Shown here piece after piece: positions 1 to 6,027 of a stretch of 10,197 nucleotides of DNA. Location of the stretch: assembly GCA_007127595.1 (NCBI GenBank), contig SKZA01000090.1:1-10197 (forward strand). Reading direction: 5' to 3'. Under the pieces are notes generated by a model that was given only the letters and a program-made list of their open reading frames with translations, made no database searches and was not told the origin of the DNA. The translations under genes and the position numbers were made by a program. The stretch comes from Kiritimatiellia bacterium (lineage in GTDB: Bacteria; Verrucomicrobiota; Kiritimatiellia; SLAD01). The stretch's first letter is position 1. Every line of letters begins with the position of its first letter.

Positions 1-580
1 CTGCCTTCATGGCGGACAAGAGCGCGACGTTGTACACGGGTTCGAAATCCGTCACATTCGGTCCCGCGAGTGTGACGCCCTGGGTGCGAATGACGTCATG
101 CGCCATACGCCACGTTGTCATGAACGTCGCGAGCGTGTAACCCGCCCACTTTCGGCGGTTCACCGTGGATCCGATCTCGACCGCCTCCACGCGTGTTCCC
201 CAACGGGCAAGCGTCGCGTCCAGAAACGCGCGCCATGTCGCCTGCGCAGGCTCCGTATCCATCTTGCGCGCCTCGTCAAACGGTTGCACGAGGTGAAGCA
301 ATACGCGGATGTCATTCGATAGCAGGTGCTCCAGAAAGCGCGCCGTGTGATTCTCGCCGCTGCCGTACGTGTAATCCACGCGCACGTGGCGCACGTTCAT
401 TTCGTGTAAGCGGTCCAGTACGTACGCGTCGCACGCCGGATCGGGCGATGACGCGACACAGATCCCCGCGAACTCGGCCGGCACGGAGTGGCCCGACGGC
501 GGCCGATGCCCGCCGGGCAACCGGTAGCCGCCGCGCAAGGCGAAGCCGAGATTCGCTGTTAAGAAATCCGTTTTGTTCAT
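1..580 (-). CDS. Glycoside-hydrolase-fold (TIM barrel) protein, N-terminal part, cut by window edge
   Basis: I translated this frame by hand; it is open for 193 codons from an ATG at 580 to the left edge, so the C-terminus is missing. The visible part looks like the first half of a clan GH-A style TIM barrel: a strand with HVRVDY (residues 65-70), a strand IRVLLHL (91-97), a helix with TWRAFLDATLARW (115-127), then VEAVEIGSTVN (131-141). In GH-A enzymes the last segment normally reads E-I-x-N-E-P-N, where the second Glu is the acid/base. Here those positions read S138-T139-V140-N141, so the acid/base appears lost. There is no signal peptide, which suggests a cytoplasmic protein. It lies 48 bases behind the GT4 glycosyltransferase on the same strand, so the two are probably one transcript with a role in core or surface sugar biology. 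No strong ribosome binding site is seen. Fold is moderately sure; activity is unknown. Confidence 0.75.
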   Translation of the reverse strand, partial: MNKTDFLTANLGFALRGGYRLPGGHRPPSGHSVPAEFAGICVASSPDPACDAYVLDRLHEMNVRHVRVDYTYGSGENHTARFLEHLLSNDIRVLLHLVQPFDEARKMDTEPAQATWRAFLDATLARWGTRVEAVEIGSTVNRRKWAGYTLATFMTTWRMAHDVIRTQGVTLAGPNVTDFEPVYNVALLSAMKA

Positions 581-628
581 CACAACTTTATGGCGTAACG
601 CCTAACCCTGACGTGAATGCGTCGAGGG

Positions 629-1780
629 TCAGCGCGCACGCTTCTCCTCCGCGACACTCAAGCATACGTCTTCCATTTCCTTCATCTTATTGATCAATAG
701 ATGCCTTGCCGCGACCTCCAAGGCGGAGCCGCCCTTCGCCGCGCGCACCAAGGAATCGCTCAACTCCCCTATCGCACGCGCCATCGCATCCTCGGCGAGC
801 GGACGTTCTACCACCCAACCGCAGGTATCGTCCACCAATTCACTGCCGCCGTTCTGACGGGTGGTGATCACCGGCAAACCGGCGCCGAGCGCTTCGATGG
901 TTACGTTGGCGAATGGATCATAATATGTTGGAAGGATCAACGCGTCGCACGCCGCATAGTAACGGGTCACGTCCGTTGCCGTACCGATAAACCGGATAGC
1001 TTCCGCCACACCACATCGATCTGCTTCCCGTTGATAAGGAACCGTCTTATCACGCCCGACCACGATCAAGTGGGCTCCGACACCCGCCGCATGTGCGTGC
1101 GCCAGCGCGCGAATCGCATGCCGCAGCCCTTTGCGTTTGAACTCATGACCGGCAAAGAGAAGCCAGACCGACGAAAGGTCCAAACCGTGGCATGCAGCCA
1201 GTTGCTTGCGCATTTCGCCATTATCGCGTTCCGAAGGATCAATCACGCGATCCACGCCGTTATGGATAACCGTCACCTTCTCTTCCAGCTGTGGATAGCG
1301 CGCAATGAGTTGTTCGCGCAACATGCGGGAATTGGCAATGACGCGGCATAGCGCGGGATCGGTGTAGCCGTTTCGCTCCGCGCATACATCGAAATGGCGT
1401 TTGGGATGAAGGACTCGCGCGGAAGGATGTCGCAGGAACGGCGCATAGGCCATGCGCGCCGTCCAATACGCGTCTTCCACGCCGCCGCCCGGCCGAATGA
1501 TATTCGCGCCCCACGTCTTTTGTTCGCCGAATGTAATGTCCGCGCCGCTCGCCCGCAGGGCACGCGCAATTCCACGGCCCGTCGCCCAATCCCGCATCGC
1601 GCGCGGCACCCGGGGGACGCGACCCAACGCATGAACAGTTGCCGCTTCCGACGCGTCGACGCGATACGCGTGCACATCCACCGTGTGTCCCGACGTCGCG
1701 AGATGCGCAGCCAGGCGCGCCGTCACCTTTTCGGCGCCGCCCACCGCCCGGAATTGTCTAACCCCCATCGCTATTTTCAT
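629..1780 (-). CDS. GT4-family glycosyltransferase, WaaG/LPS-core-like
   Basis: A 383-residue GT-B glycosyltransferase of family GT4, which transfers a sugar from a nucleotide sugar with retention. The N-terminal domain opens with MKIAMGVRQF and the GGAEK loop (residues 14-18) typical of GT4. The linker region has the VIANSRMLREQL segment followed by VTVIHNGVD. The C-terminal donor domain has FAGHEFKRKGL, LIVVGRDK and YYDPFANVTIEALGAGLPVITT. The usual E-x7-E donor motif reads D-x7-E here, a variant also common in WaaG-like proteins. FKRKG near the donor site and the neighbouring kinase point to LPS inner-core glucosylation or a similar step on the cytoplasmic face of the inner membrane. An in-frame start at 1810 would add ten residues. 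I chose 1780 because the conserved first beta strand begins there and a CAGG lies upstream. Exact sugar and acceptor cannot be read from the sequence. Confidence 0.9.
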   Translation of the reverse strand: MKIAMGVRQFRAVGGAEKVTARLAAHLATSGHTVDVHAYRVDASEAATVHALGRVPRVPRAMRDWATGRGIARALRASGADITFGEQKTWGANIIRPGGGVEDAYWTARMAYAPFLRHPSARVLHPKRHFDVCAERNGYTDPALCRVIANSRMLREQLIARYPQLEEKVTVIHNGVDRVIDPSERDNGEMRKQLAACHGLDLSSVWLLFAGHEFKRKGLRHAIRALAHAHAAGVGAHLIVVGRDKTVPYQREADRCGVAEAIRFIGTATDVTRYYAACDALILPTYYDPFANVTIEALGAGLPVITTRQNGGSELVDDTCGWVVERPLAEDAMARAIGELSDSLVRAAKGGSALEVAARHLLINKMKEMEDVCLSVAEEKRAR

Positions 1781-1812
1781 GCGAAAAACCTGATTCCCGT
1801 CGGCCGACATGA

Positions 1813-1821
1813 TGCTATGAT
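1813..1821 (+). promoter_or_regulatory. Extended -10 promoter candidate in the divergent gap
   Basis: TGCTATGAT fits an extended -10 element (TGn followed by a 5/6 match to TATAAT). No good -35 is seen, which is normal for this class. Transcription would begin about 7 bases downstream and give a leader of roughly 25 bases before the kinase ATG at 1853. That would rule out the alternative kinase start at 1817, which lies inside the motif. A promoter for the divergent glycosyltransferase is expected in the same 72-base gap but I could not identify it. Confidence 0.35.
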
Positions 1822-1852
1822 CGATCACCAAACGCGAACACTTTGTCACATC

Positions 1853-2680
1853 ATGACATCCTCGCTCCACAACTGGAAACAACGCGCGCTCCATGTGAAG
1901 GATGGACAGGTTCACCTTTGCATCGCACCGAATGAATCCGATATGGAGGCCCATGTGGTGCGCTGGATTGAAGGCGGACTCTCCCTATGGCCGGAATTCC
2001 GACGCTCGCGTCATGCGATCGTACAGCGCGTGGATGATCCGGCTCTGCCTGCGCCAATTTTCATCAAACAGTTTCTCTTGCGAGACGGGTGGGATCGTTT
2101 GAAACGCATGGTGCGGCCGCCGCGCGCGCGCCGCGCCCTGCTTGCGAATCAAATGATCACTGCACTCGGCTTTCGCACCGAACCGGTCATCGCGCTTGCC
2201 GAATATCGCCGTTTCGGGTTCACATGGAAGAGCGTGCTCTTTACACGCGAACTCCCGGACGTGCACGAAGCGCGCGCTGTCTTTCGCGACCCGGAATTTG
2301 GCTTGCGCGCCGATATCCCCAAGCGACGAGAACTGCTGGACGGGCTAGCCGGCGAAATCGGCGCATGGCACAAGGCCGACTTGCATCACGGCGATTTGCG
2401 CCTGAGCAATCTTCTCATGCAACGGAACGGAGATTCATGCGCCTTCTATTGGATGGATAACGAGCGTACCCGGCGATACGCGCGCATGCCCGAGAGTCGC
2501 CGCGTCCACAATCTCGTGCAGATCATCCTGGATCCTGGCGTGTTCACTCGGACGGACATGCTGCGCCTTTGGCGCGCGTACAAGGTAGCTTCCGGCTATG
2601 CCCCACTCGACGAGAAGGCCTTTCTGCGTAAGGTTATAGAGCGTACACGAGAACGACGACGGAAGAGAGGCTGGGTGTAG
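1853..2680 (+). CDS. LPS-core/InaA-type small-molecule kinase
   Basis: A 275-residue protein with a compact eukaryotic-like kinase fold of the lipopolysaccharide kinase (InaA/WaaP/KdkA) type, which phosphorylates sugars of the LPS core with ATP in the cytoplasm. Visible landmarks are FIKQF with the probable ATP-binding Lys72, the catalytic loop HGDLRLSN (residues 179-186, catalytic Asp181, Asn186), and WMDNE with the metal-binding Asp202 in place of DFG. The C-terminus is very basic (ERTRERRRKR), which fits contact with phospholipid or an anionic substrate. It is divergent from the GT4 gene, suggesting a shared core-assembly locus. The frame stays open far upstream, but that part is antisense to the glycosyltransferase and reads as arginine-rich shadow sequence, so ATG 1853 was chosen; 1817 is an alternative. 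Neither has a clear Shine-Dalgarno. The kinase class is fairly sure; the phosphorylated sugar (heptose, Kdo or other) is not known. Confidence 0.85.
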   Translation: MTSSLHNWKQRALHVKDGQVHLCIAPNESDMEAHVVRWIEGGLSLWPEFRRSRHAIVQRVDDPALPAPIFIKQFLLRDGWDRLKRMVRPPRARRALLANQMITALGFRTEPVIALAEYRRFGFTWKSVLFTRELPDVHEARAVFRDPEFGLRADIPKRRELLDGLAGEIGAWHKADLHHGDLRLSNLLMQRNGDSCAFYWMDNERTRRYARMPESRRVHNLVQIILDPGVFTRTDMLRLWRAYKVASGYAPLDEKAFLRKVIERTRERRRKRGWV

Positions 2681-2718
2681 CCGTGCCGCAAGTGTTCTCC
2701 ACAATCGTTGGCCGCAAA

Positions 2719-2790
2719 GGGACGACACGGAGGTCGTCCCTCCATCTGCGTTTGCATGAACGTATGGAGGGACGGGCTCCGTCCCGTCCC
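2719..2790. repeat. Paired inverted REP-like hairpins (REPIN-like doublet)
   Basis: Two hairpins of identical architecture lie in opposite orientation in the gap between the kinase and the DUF2784 gene. The first is GGGACGAC, a 6-base loop ACGGAG, then GTCGTCCC (2719-2740). The second is GGGACGGG, loop CTCCGT, then CCCGTCCC (2769-2790). The loops are exact reverse complements, and the two arm differences are compensated so both 8-bp stems stay perfect. Between the hairpins, CCCTCCAT (2738-2745) is mirrored by ATGGAGGG (2764-2771) around an 18-base spacer. A GGAG tetranucleotide at the foot of each palindrome, read outward to the hairpin, matches the classical REP layout. No transposase is nearby, so this would be a non-autonomous copy. 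It might also act as a transcript-end structure, though it has no U-tract. Confidence 0.75.
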
Positions 2791-2807
2791 CGACCTGCGT
2801 GATCCTC

Positions 2808-3239
2808 ATGGCCTGGCTGACTTCAGAACAATGGTGGGGCCTGTTGGCGGACGCCATTCTCGTTGTCCACGTCGCGTTTGTGCTGTTTATCGTGTTCGGA
2901 CTGCTCTTTATCTGGATCGGCGCCGCCTTCCGGTGGCGCGCGGTGCGCAACCGATGGTTCCGCTTCCTGCACTTGGGCGCCATGGGCTTCGTGTTGGTCG
3001 AGACGCTGCTGGGCGTCATCTGCCCGCTGACCGAATGGGAAGCGGCCATGCGCGAACGCGCGGGCCAGGCCGCGTATGGCGACGAGACGTTCATGCAATA
3101 CTGGCTGCAGCGTTTGCTTTACTGGGATCTGCCGCACGCGGGCTTCATCGCGCTATACACCGCGGTTTTCATCGCCATCGTTGCCGCGTACTTTTTCGTT
3201 CCGCCATCTCGTCGTTCCTCCAATCCACGAGGCGCGTGA
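2808..3239 (+). CDS. DUF2784 family inner-membrane protein
   Basis: A 143-residue membrane protein that I recognise as the DUF2784 family, whose function is unknown. Three hydrophobic segments are visible at about residues 12-39, 54-72 and 111-131. Family hallmarks include LLADAILVVHVAFVLF at the start, WIGAAFRWRAVRNRWFRFLHL between the first two segments, the CPLTEWE motif (72-78), and the QRLLYWDLPHAGF stretch before the last segment. The tail is short and polar. An in-frame GTG at 2799 would add three residues; I chose the ATG at 2808, where MAWLTSEQWW begins, but neither start has a convincing Shine-Dalgarno. The REP-like doublet ends only 17 bases upstream of the ATG, so the promoter must lie within or before that element, or the gene is read through from the kinase. 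It converges on an orphan membrane protein gene 16 bases away. Confidence 0.88.
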   Translation: MAWLTSEQWWGLLADAILVVHVAFVLFIVFGLLFIWIGAAFRWRAVRNRWFRFLHLGAMGFVLVETLLGVICPLTEWEAAMRERAGQAAYGDETFMQYWLQRLLYWDLPHAGFIALYTAVFIAIVAAYFFVPPSRRSSNPRGA

Positions 3240-3255
3240 AACAAGCGGCGGCGAT

Positions 3256-3699
3256 CTACAGAGAGTAGATGGCTTCGAAGTGCACAATGGTCCAGACCAG
3301 GAACGCCAACCCCACCAAAGCGCCCATAGGAAACGTCACGAACCAATAGACGGGATTCCGTTTAGGCTCGTAGAAGCGAATGCTCGTGGCCGTCGTCATG
3401 ATATTAGCCCACAGCAACAGAAAGGACATCAACGCCAATAGGTAGAATCCCCAGCGAGGGGCAATAAATAGCAGGACAATCCCAACCAGCGTCATGGGAC
3501 AGGCGAGAAATGCGTCCGCGAATGCAATGCCGTAGTATCCCTTCTCTCTGTGCCAATCGTCCACCGAACCGTCGGGATTCTCAAATGATCCGCCTTGCCA
3601 CACCCTTATCTGCACGATCCACAGAATGGCACAATAGAATCCGATCACGCTCACCAAGATATAGAAGATGACTCTCGAAACCAGTGATAGGTCGGTCAT
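3256..3699 (-). CDS. Hypothetical four-helix membrane protein
   Basis: A 147-residue protein I do not recognise. Four hydrophobic stretches are clear at about residues 9-31, 56-80, 84-106 and 118-140. The polar loop between the first two contains WQGGSFENPDGSVDDWHREKGYYGIAF with several aromatic and acidic residues, and the loop between the third and fourth has RFYEPKRNP. There is no signal peptide cleavage site and no known catalytic motif. The ATG at 3699 is well supported by GGGAG about eight bases upstream. The gene converges on DUF2784; the 16-base gap has no U-rich terminator, though a small palindrome ATCTAC-agaga-GTAGAT (3254-3270) overlaps the stop codon. No partner gene suggests a role. 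It is a real gene by composition and by its ribosome binding site. Confidence 0.7.
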   Translation of the reverse strand: MTDLSLVSRVIFYILVSVIGFYCAILWIVQIRVWQGGSFENPDGSVDDWHREKGYYGIAFADAFLACPMTLVGIVLLFIAPRWGFYLLALMSFLLLWANIMTTATSIRFYEPKRNPVYWFVTFPMGALVGLAFLVWTIVHFEAIYSL

Positions 3700-3895
3700 G
3701 GCGCTGCTCCCGCTTTGGGTTATTGGTCCGCCATTCTAACGATTATCAGTCGCCACTAAAAGGAGAATGTAGGTGTAAGCCCCTAGCTGAGCCCCTAGCC
3801 CGCCATACATAAACTCCCTACTTCTACTCGCCGTCGATATTGCGTCTCGACAAATTGGAAGCGCAGACTCATCCTATCGCTAACCGAAGGCACAC
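3700..3895. other. Divergent intergenic gap with a short direct repeat
   Basis: This 196-base stretch separates the orphan membrane gene from the lipoprotein gene, which are transcribed away from each other. It is more A+T-rich than its surroundings and should hold both promoters. On the minus strand GATAAT and TAGAAT are possible -10 elements for the membrane protein, but no matching -35 was found. AGCCCCTAG occurs twice, 12 bases apart (3778-3786 and 3790-3798). No ORF of note, RNA gene or terminator is visible. Confidence 0.5.
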
Positions 3896-4624
3896 ATGAT
3901 GAAAGATTCATTTCGCCGCACAGCCTCAGTGGTTCTGATCTGCTTCCCGATGCTCATTGTCTCCTGCCAGACCGCGCGTATGGCGCTGCCCGGTTTTCTG
4001 GAGGAACGGACGGAGGCTTATGCATGCGTCGGACGACAAGGGTTCCGTTTTGGAGAAGATTTCTCGTTCGGGCCCTATCAAGTCCACGAGGTGCGGCGCG
4101 GCTGGATGCAGCGCGTCGAGTGGGATCTTGCTTTTGCGGAAGGCTCCGCGCGCCGCCAGGAATTCGAGTACATGCTGCACGCGCCGGACGGCAATCGCTG
4201 GCAAGGCCACGCGGTCACCGGCGTGCGCAAGCAGGACGTGAGCGGCCGCGTGGGCGGCGGGGAGTGGCGGTGGGATCTTGCGGCCGACATGAACTTCCTC
4301 GTACATATCGAGGACGAGCGGCAGGAACAGTTCTGGACCCTGGCCATGGCGGAGGGCCGGGGCGATACCGTCATGCACGGCGAATTATCCGACGGGCATC
4401 AGGTTTACCGGGTGGAAGGAACGCATCGTCTAGCGGGTACCACCATGCCGCTGCTCGATCCGGCGGGGTTTATCATATACAAGGATCGCCGTGCTGTAGC
4501 TGCCGTCGAAGTCATCAATCAGGGCATGGTATACGTGGACCGGGATCTCGATTCCATCGAACGTGATGTGCTGGCTGTTGCCGCTACCGCCTTACTCCTA
4601 TACCGCGATATTTCAGGGCGTTAG
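3896..4624 (+). CDS. Putative lipoprotein of unknown function
   Basis: A 242-residue protein with a lipoprotein signal: a basic start (MMKDSFRRT), a hydrophobic core (residues 10-22) and the lipobox I21-V22-S23-C24, so it should be lipidated at Cys24 and held in an envelope membrane. The mature part alternates charged and aromatic residues in short strands (for example GEDFSFGPYQVHEVRRGW, EFEYMLHAPDG, EWRWDLAADMNFLVHI), which suggests a beta-rich domain. A second cysteine is at residue 44. The end has a hydrophobic helix, DVLAVAATALLLY (224-236). I do not recognise a family. Two ATG codons are adjacent (3896 and 3899). GAAGG five bases upstream supports this start. It stands alone, with a long gap before it and a promoter-bearing gap after it. 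Confidence 0.8.
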   Translation: MMKDSFRRTASVVLICFPMLIVSCQTARMALPGFLEERTEAYACVGRQGFRFGEDFSFGPYQVHEVRRGWMQRVEWDLAFAEGSARRQEFEYMLHAPDGNRWQGHAVTGVRKQDVSGRVGGGEWRWDLAADMNFLVHIEDERQEQFWTLAMAEGRGDTVMHGELSDGHQVYRVEGTHRLAGTTMPLLDPAGFIIYKDRRAVAAVEVINQGMVYVDRDLDSIERDVLAVAATALLLYRDISGR

Positions 4625-4670
4625 CGCTCTGACGGCGGCCTGTTGGAACGAAAACGGCGGGCCCGCCACG

Positions 4671-4695
4671 CTATTCACAGCGCGCCTGTGAATAA
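4671..4695. repeat. Perfect inverted repeat with DnaA-box-like arms
   Basis: TATTCACAG (4672-4680), a 5-base loop CGCGC, then CTGTGAATA (4686-4694) form a perfect 9-bp palindrome between the lipoprotein stop and the S21 promoter. Read as sites, the right arm on the minus strand is TTATTCACA, matching the relaxed DnaA box TTATNCACA. The left arm on the plus strand is CTATTCACA, one base off. It could be an operator or a hairpin at the lipoprotein transcript end. No U-tract follows, so a classical terminator is unlikely. Confidence 0.6.
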
Positions 4696-4709
4696 GGTGC
4701 GCCCGGTTG

Positions 4710-4738
4710 TTGACAAGTCCGGCCGCGTTCATTAAGGT
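4710..4738 (+). promoter_or_regulatory. Candidate sigma-70 type promoter of the S21 gene
   Basis: A perfect TTGACA -35 box (4710-4715) is followed after 17 bases by TAAGGT (4733-4738), which keeps the key first, second and last bases of TATAAT. Transcription would start near 4745 and give a leader of about 60 bases before the S21 start. That leader contains a weak stem pairing GCGGA with TCCGC, which could matter for autoregulation but is not strong. Confidence 0.5.
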
Positions 4739-4804
4739 TTCGCGAATTTTCAGGCGGATAGCTTCGCGCCGTCCGCTATAGAAGGGAGAGTGAGTTTAAC
4801 TACC

Positions 4805-4984
4805 GTGTCAGAAGTAAAAGTACGTAAAGGCGAATCCGTGGATAAGGCCCTGCGCCGCTTGAAGAAGAAGCTGGATCGTGAGGGAACCATGCGCGAGATT
4901 CGATCACATCGCCACTACGAAAAGCCCAGCGTGCGCCGTCGACGCAAGTCCGCGCGCGCCCGAACGCGGCCCGTAGGCAGGTAA
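4805..4984 (+). CDS. rpsU: 30S ribosomal protein S21
   Basis: A 59-residue, very basic protein matching bS21, a small-subunit protein that sits near the anti-Shine-Dalgarno end of 16S rRNA and helps initiation. It shows the full family pattern: VKVRKGESVDKALRRLKKKLDREG, a short linker, HRHYEKPSVRRRRKSARAR. Length is within the usual bacterial range. Two GTG starts are possible. The one at 4805 gives MSEVKVRKGES, the standard N-terminus, but the purine-rich AGAAGGGAGAG lies about 16 bases away. The one at 4790 adds five residues and sits only one base behind that GGAG. Neither spacing is ideal, so translation may be unusual, as is common for S21 genes in some phyla. It is flanked by its own promoter and a strong terminator, so it is monocistronic. 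Confidence 0.93.
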   Translation: MSEVKVRKGESVDKALRRLKKKLDREGTMREIRSHRHYEKPSVRRRRKSARARTRPVGR

Positions 4985-5003
4985 ACGAATTGTAACCCCT
5001 TCC

Positions 5004-5053
5004 GTGCGCTCCCTTTACCGGTCCTTCCGGGTTCAAAGGGAGCGCACTTTTTT
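5004..5053 (+). terminator. Strong intrinsic terminator of the S21 gene
   Basis: GTGCGCTCCCTTT (5004-5016) pairs perfectly over 13 bp with AAAGGGAGCGCAC (5035-5047), followed at once by six T residues (5048-5053). The 18-base loop contains CCGG twice and may form a small inner stem. It ends transcription of rpsU 20 bases after the stop codon. Confidence 0.93.
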
Positions 5054-5062
5054 GATAAACCC

Positions 5063-6025
5063 GTGAATTTCGCGCTGACAACCCGATGGAATGCCGGACG
5101 GCATACGGACGGCGAAGCCATGATCGAGGAAATCCTCGAACTCGGCTTTCGTCATGTCGAACTCGGCTATGACACGAGGCTCGACCTTGTGCCGGGCGTG
5201 CGTCGCATGGCCGAACAAGGCGCGGTAATCGTGGACAGCGTCCATAATTTTTGTCCCGTGCCCATGACGGCGCACCGGGGTCATCCCGAAATCTTCACCT
5301 TCGGCCATAAGGACAAACGTATCCGCGAATTGGCGGTTTCACATACGGCTGAGACGATCCGTTTCGCGGCCGAAGTCGGCGCCAAGGTCGTGGTCACCCA
5401 TTGCGGCAACATCGACATGCCGCGCTTCAGTGAGCAGCTCATCGCGCTCTGCGAACAAGGCCAGCAATTCACGCCGATCTACGAGAAATTGAAATTGAAG
5501 CTGCAAATGAAGCGCGACAAGAAGGCGCGCAAACAAATCCCCTACTGGCACGAATGCCTCAGCCAACTGCTTCCGGTCCTCGAGCAACACAAGGTCAAGC
5601 TTGGGATGGAAAATCTTCCAACATGGGAAGCGATCCCGACGGAAACGGAACTGGAAGCAGTGCTGCAGCATTATCAGTCACCGTGGCTGAAGTATTGGCA
5701 CGACATGGGCCACGGCCAAATACGCGAGAACATGGGCCTGATCAATGTCGAACGCTGGCTCGAACGCCTCGAGGGATCACTGGCCGGGCTGCACATACAC
5801 GATGTTCTTCCACCCGGCCATGACCATGTCATGCCGCCCCGCGGAAAGATGGATTTTTCGCGTTACAAACGCGTCGCGAACCTTAATATCATACGCGTCA
5901 TTGAACCCACACCGCGCACCCCGCCGGAAGACATTCAGGAGGCGCTGGCCTACCTGAAGGATGTATGGGGTTCAAATGACGGGGAACACAGGGACGGCAA
6001 CCATCAAAGACAGGAACAAGTATAA
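5063..6025 (+). CDS. Sugar phosphate isomerase/epimerase (xylose-isomerase-like TIM barrel)
   Basis: A 320-residue protein of the AP endonuclease 2/xylose-isomerase-like TIM barrel superfamily (PF01261 type), divalent-metal enzymes that isomerise or epimerise sugars or related polyols. Landmarks run in barrel order: FRHVELGYD with Glu34, DSVHNF with His61, VVVTHCGN with His113, KLGMENLP with Glu183, WHDMGH with Asp214 and His217, LHIHDV with His246, and a GHDHVMPPRGKMDF segment (252-266). These give the expected metal ligands (Glu183, Asp214, His residues). The segment 134-160 is lysine-rich and looks like an inserted helical arm. The start is GTG, ten bases after the S21 terminator's T-run, with no Shine-Dalgarno; the next ATG (5120) would delete the first barrel strand. 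It stops two bases before gmd, so it is translationally linked to GDP-sugar genes. The substrate cannot be assigned. Confidence 0.87.
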   Translation: MNFALTTRWNAGRHTDGEAMIEEILELGFRHVELGYDTRLDLVPGVRRMAEQGAVIVDSVHNFCPVPMTAHRGHPEIFTFGHKDKRIRELAVSHTAETIRFAAEVGAKVVVTHCGNIDMPRFSEQLIALCEQGQQFTPIYEKLKLKLQMKRDKKARKQIPYWHECLSQLLPVLEQHKVKLGMENLPTWEAIPTETELEAVLQHYQSPWLKYWHDMGHGQIRENMGLINVERWLERLEGSLAGLHIHDVLPPGHDHVMPPRGKMDFSRYKRVANLNIIRVIEPTPRTPPEDIQEALAYLKDVWGSNDGEHRDGNHQRQEQV

Positions 6026-6027
6026 GC

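Noticed and set aside
592..602. Palindrome GGCGT-A-ACGCC upstream of the glycosidase-fold gene
   Set aside because: A single-base centre prevents a stable hairpin, and one 11-base palindrome in G+C-rich sequence is weak evidence for an operator.
193..693. Long plus-strand frame of 166 codons over the left-hand genes
   Set aside because: It is antisense to the glycosidase-fold gene and the end of the glycosyltransferase. Its translation is rich in Arg, Ser and Pro with no recognisable domain, typical of a shadow frame in G+C-rich DNA.
1394..1852. Upstream extension of the kinase frame
   Set aside because: This part is antisense to the glycosyltransferase, Arg/His-rich and unlike the kinase family, whose length fits a start at 1853.
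2435..3094. Minus-strand frame of 219 codons across the kinase end and DUF2784
   Set aside because: It lies opposite two well-supported genes and across the REP-like doublet; its translation resembles no protein family.
3254..3270. Small palindrome ATCTAC-agaga-GTAGAT at the convergent gene ends
   Set aside because: Only six pairs, A+T-rich, with no T-run; likely chance or a minor transcript-end structure.
4672..4694. Intrinsic terminator of the lipoprotein gene
   Set aside because: The hairpin is perfect but is followed by AGGTGCGCCC rather than a T-run, so it was reported as an inverted repeat instead.
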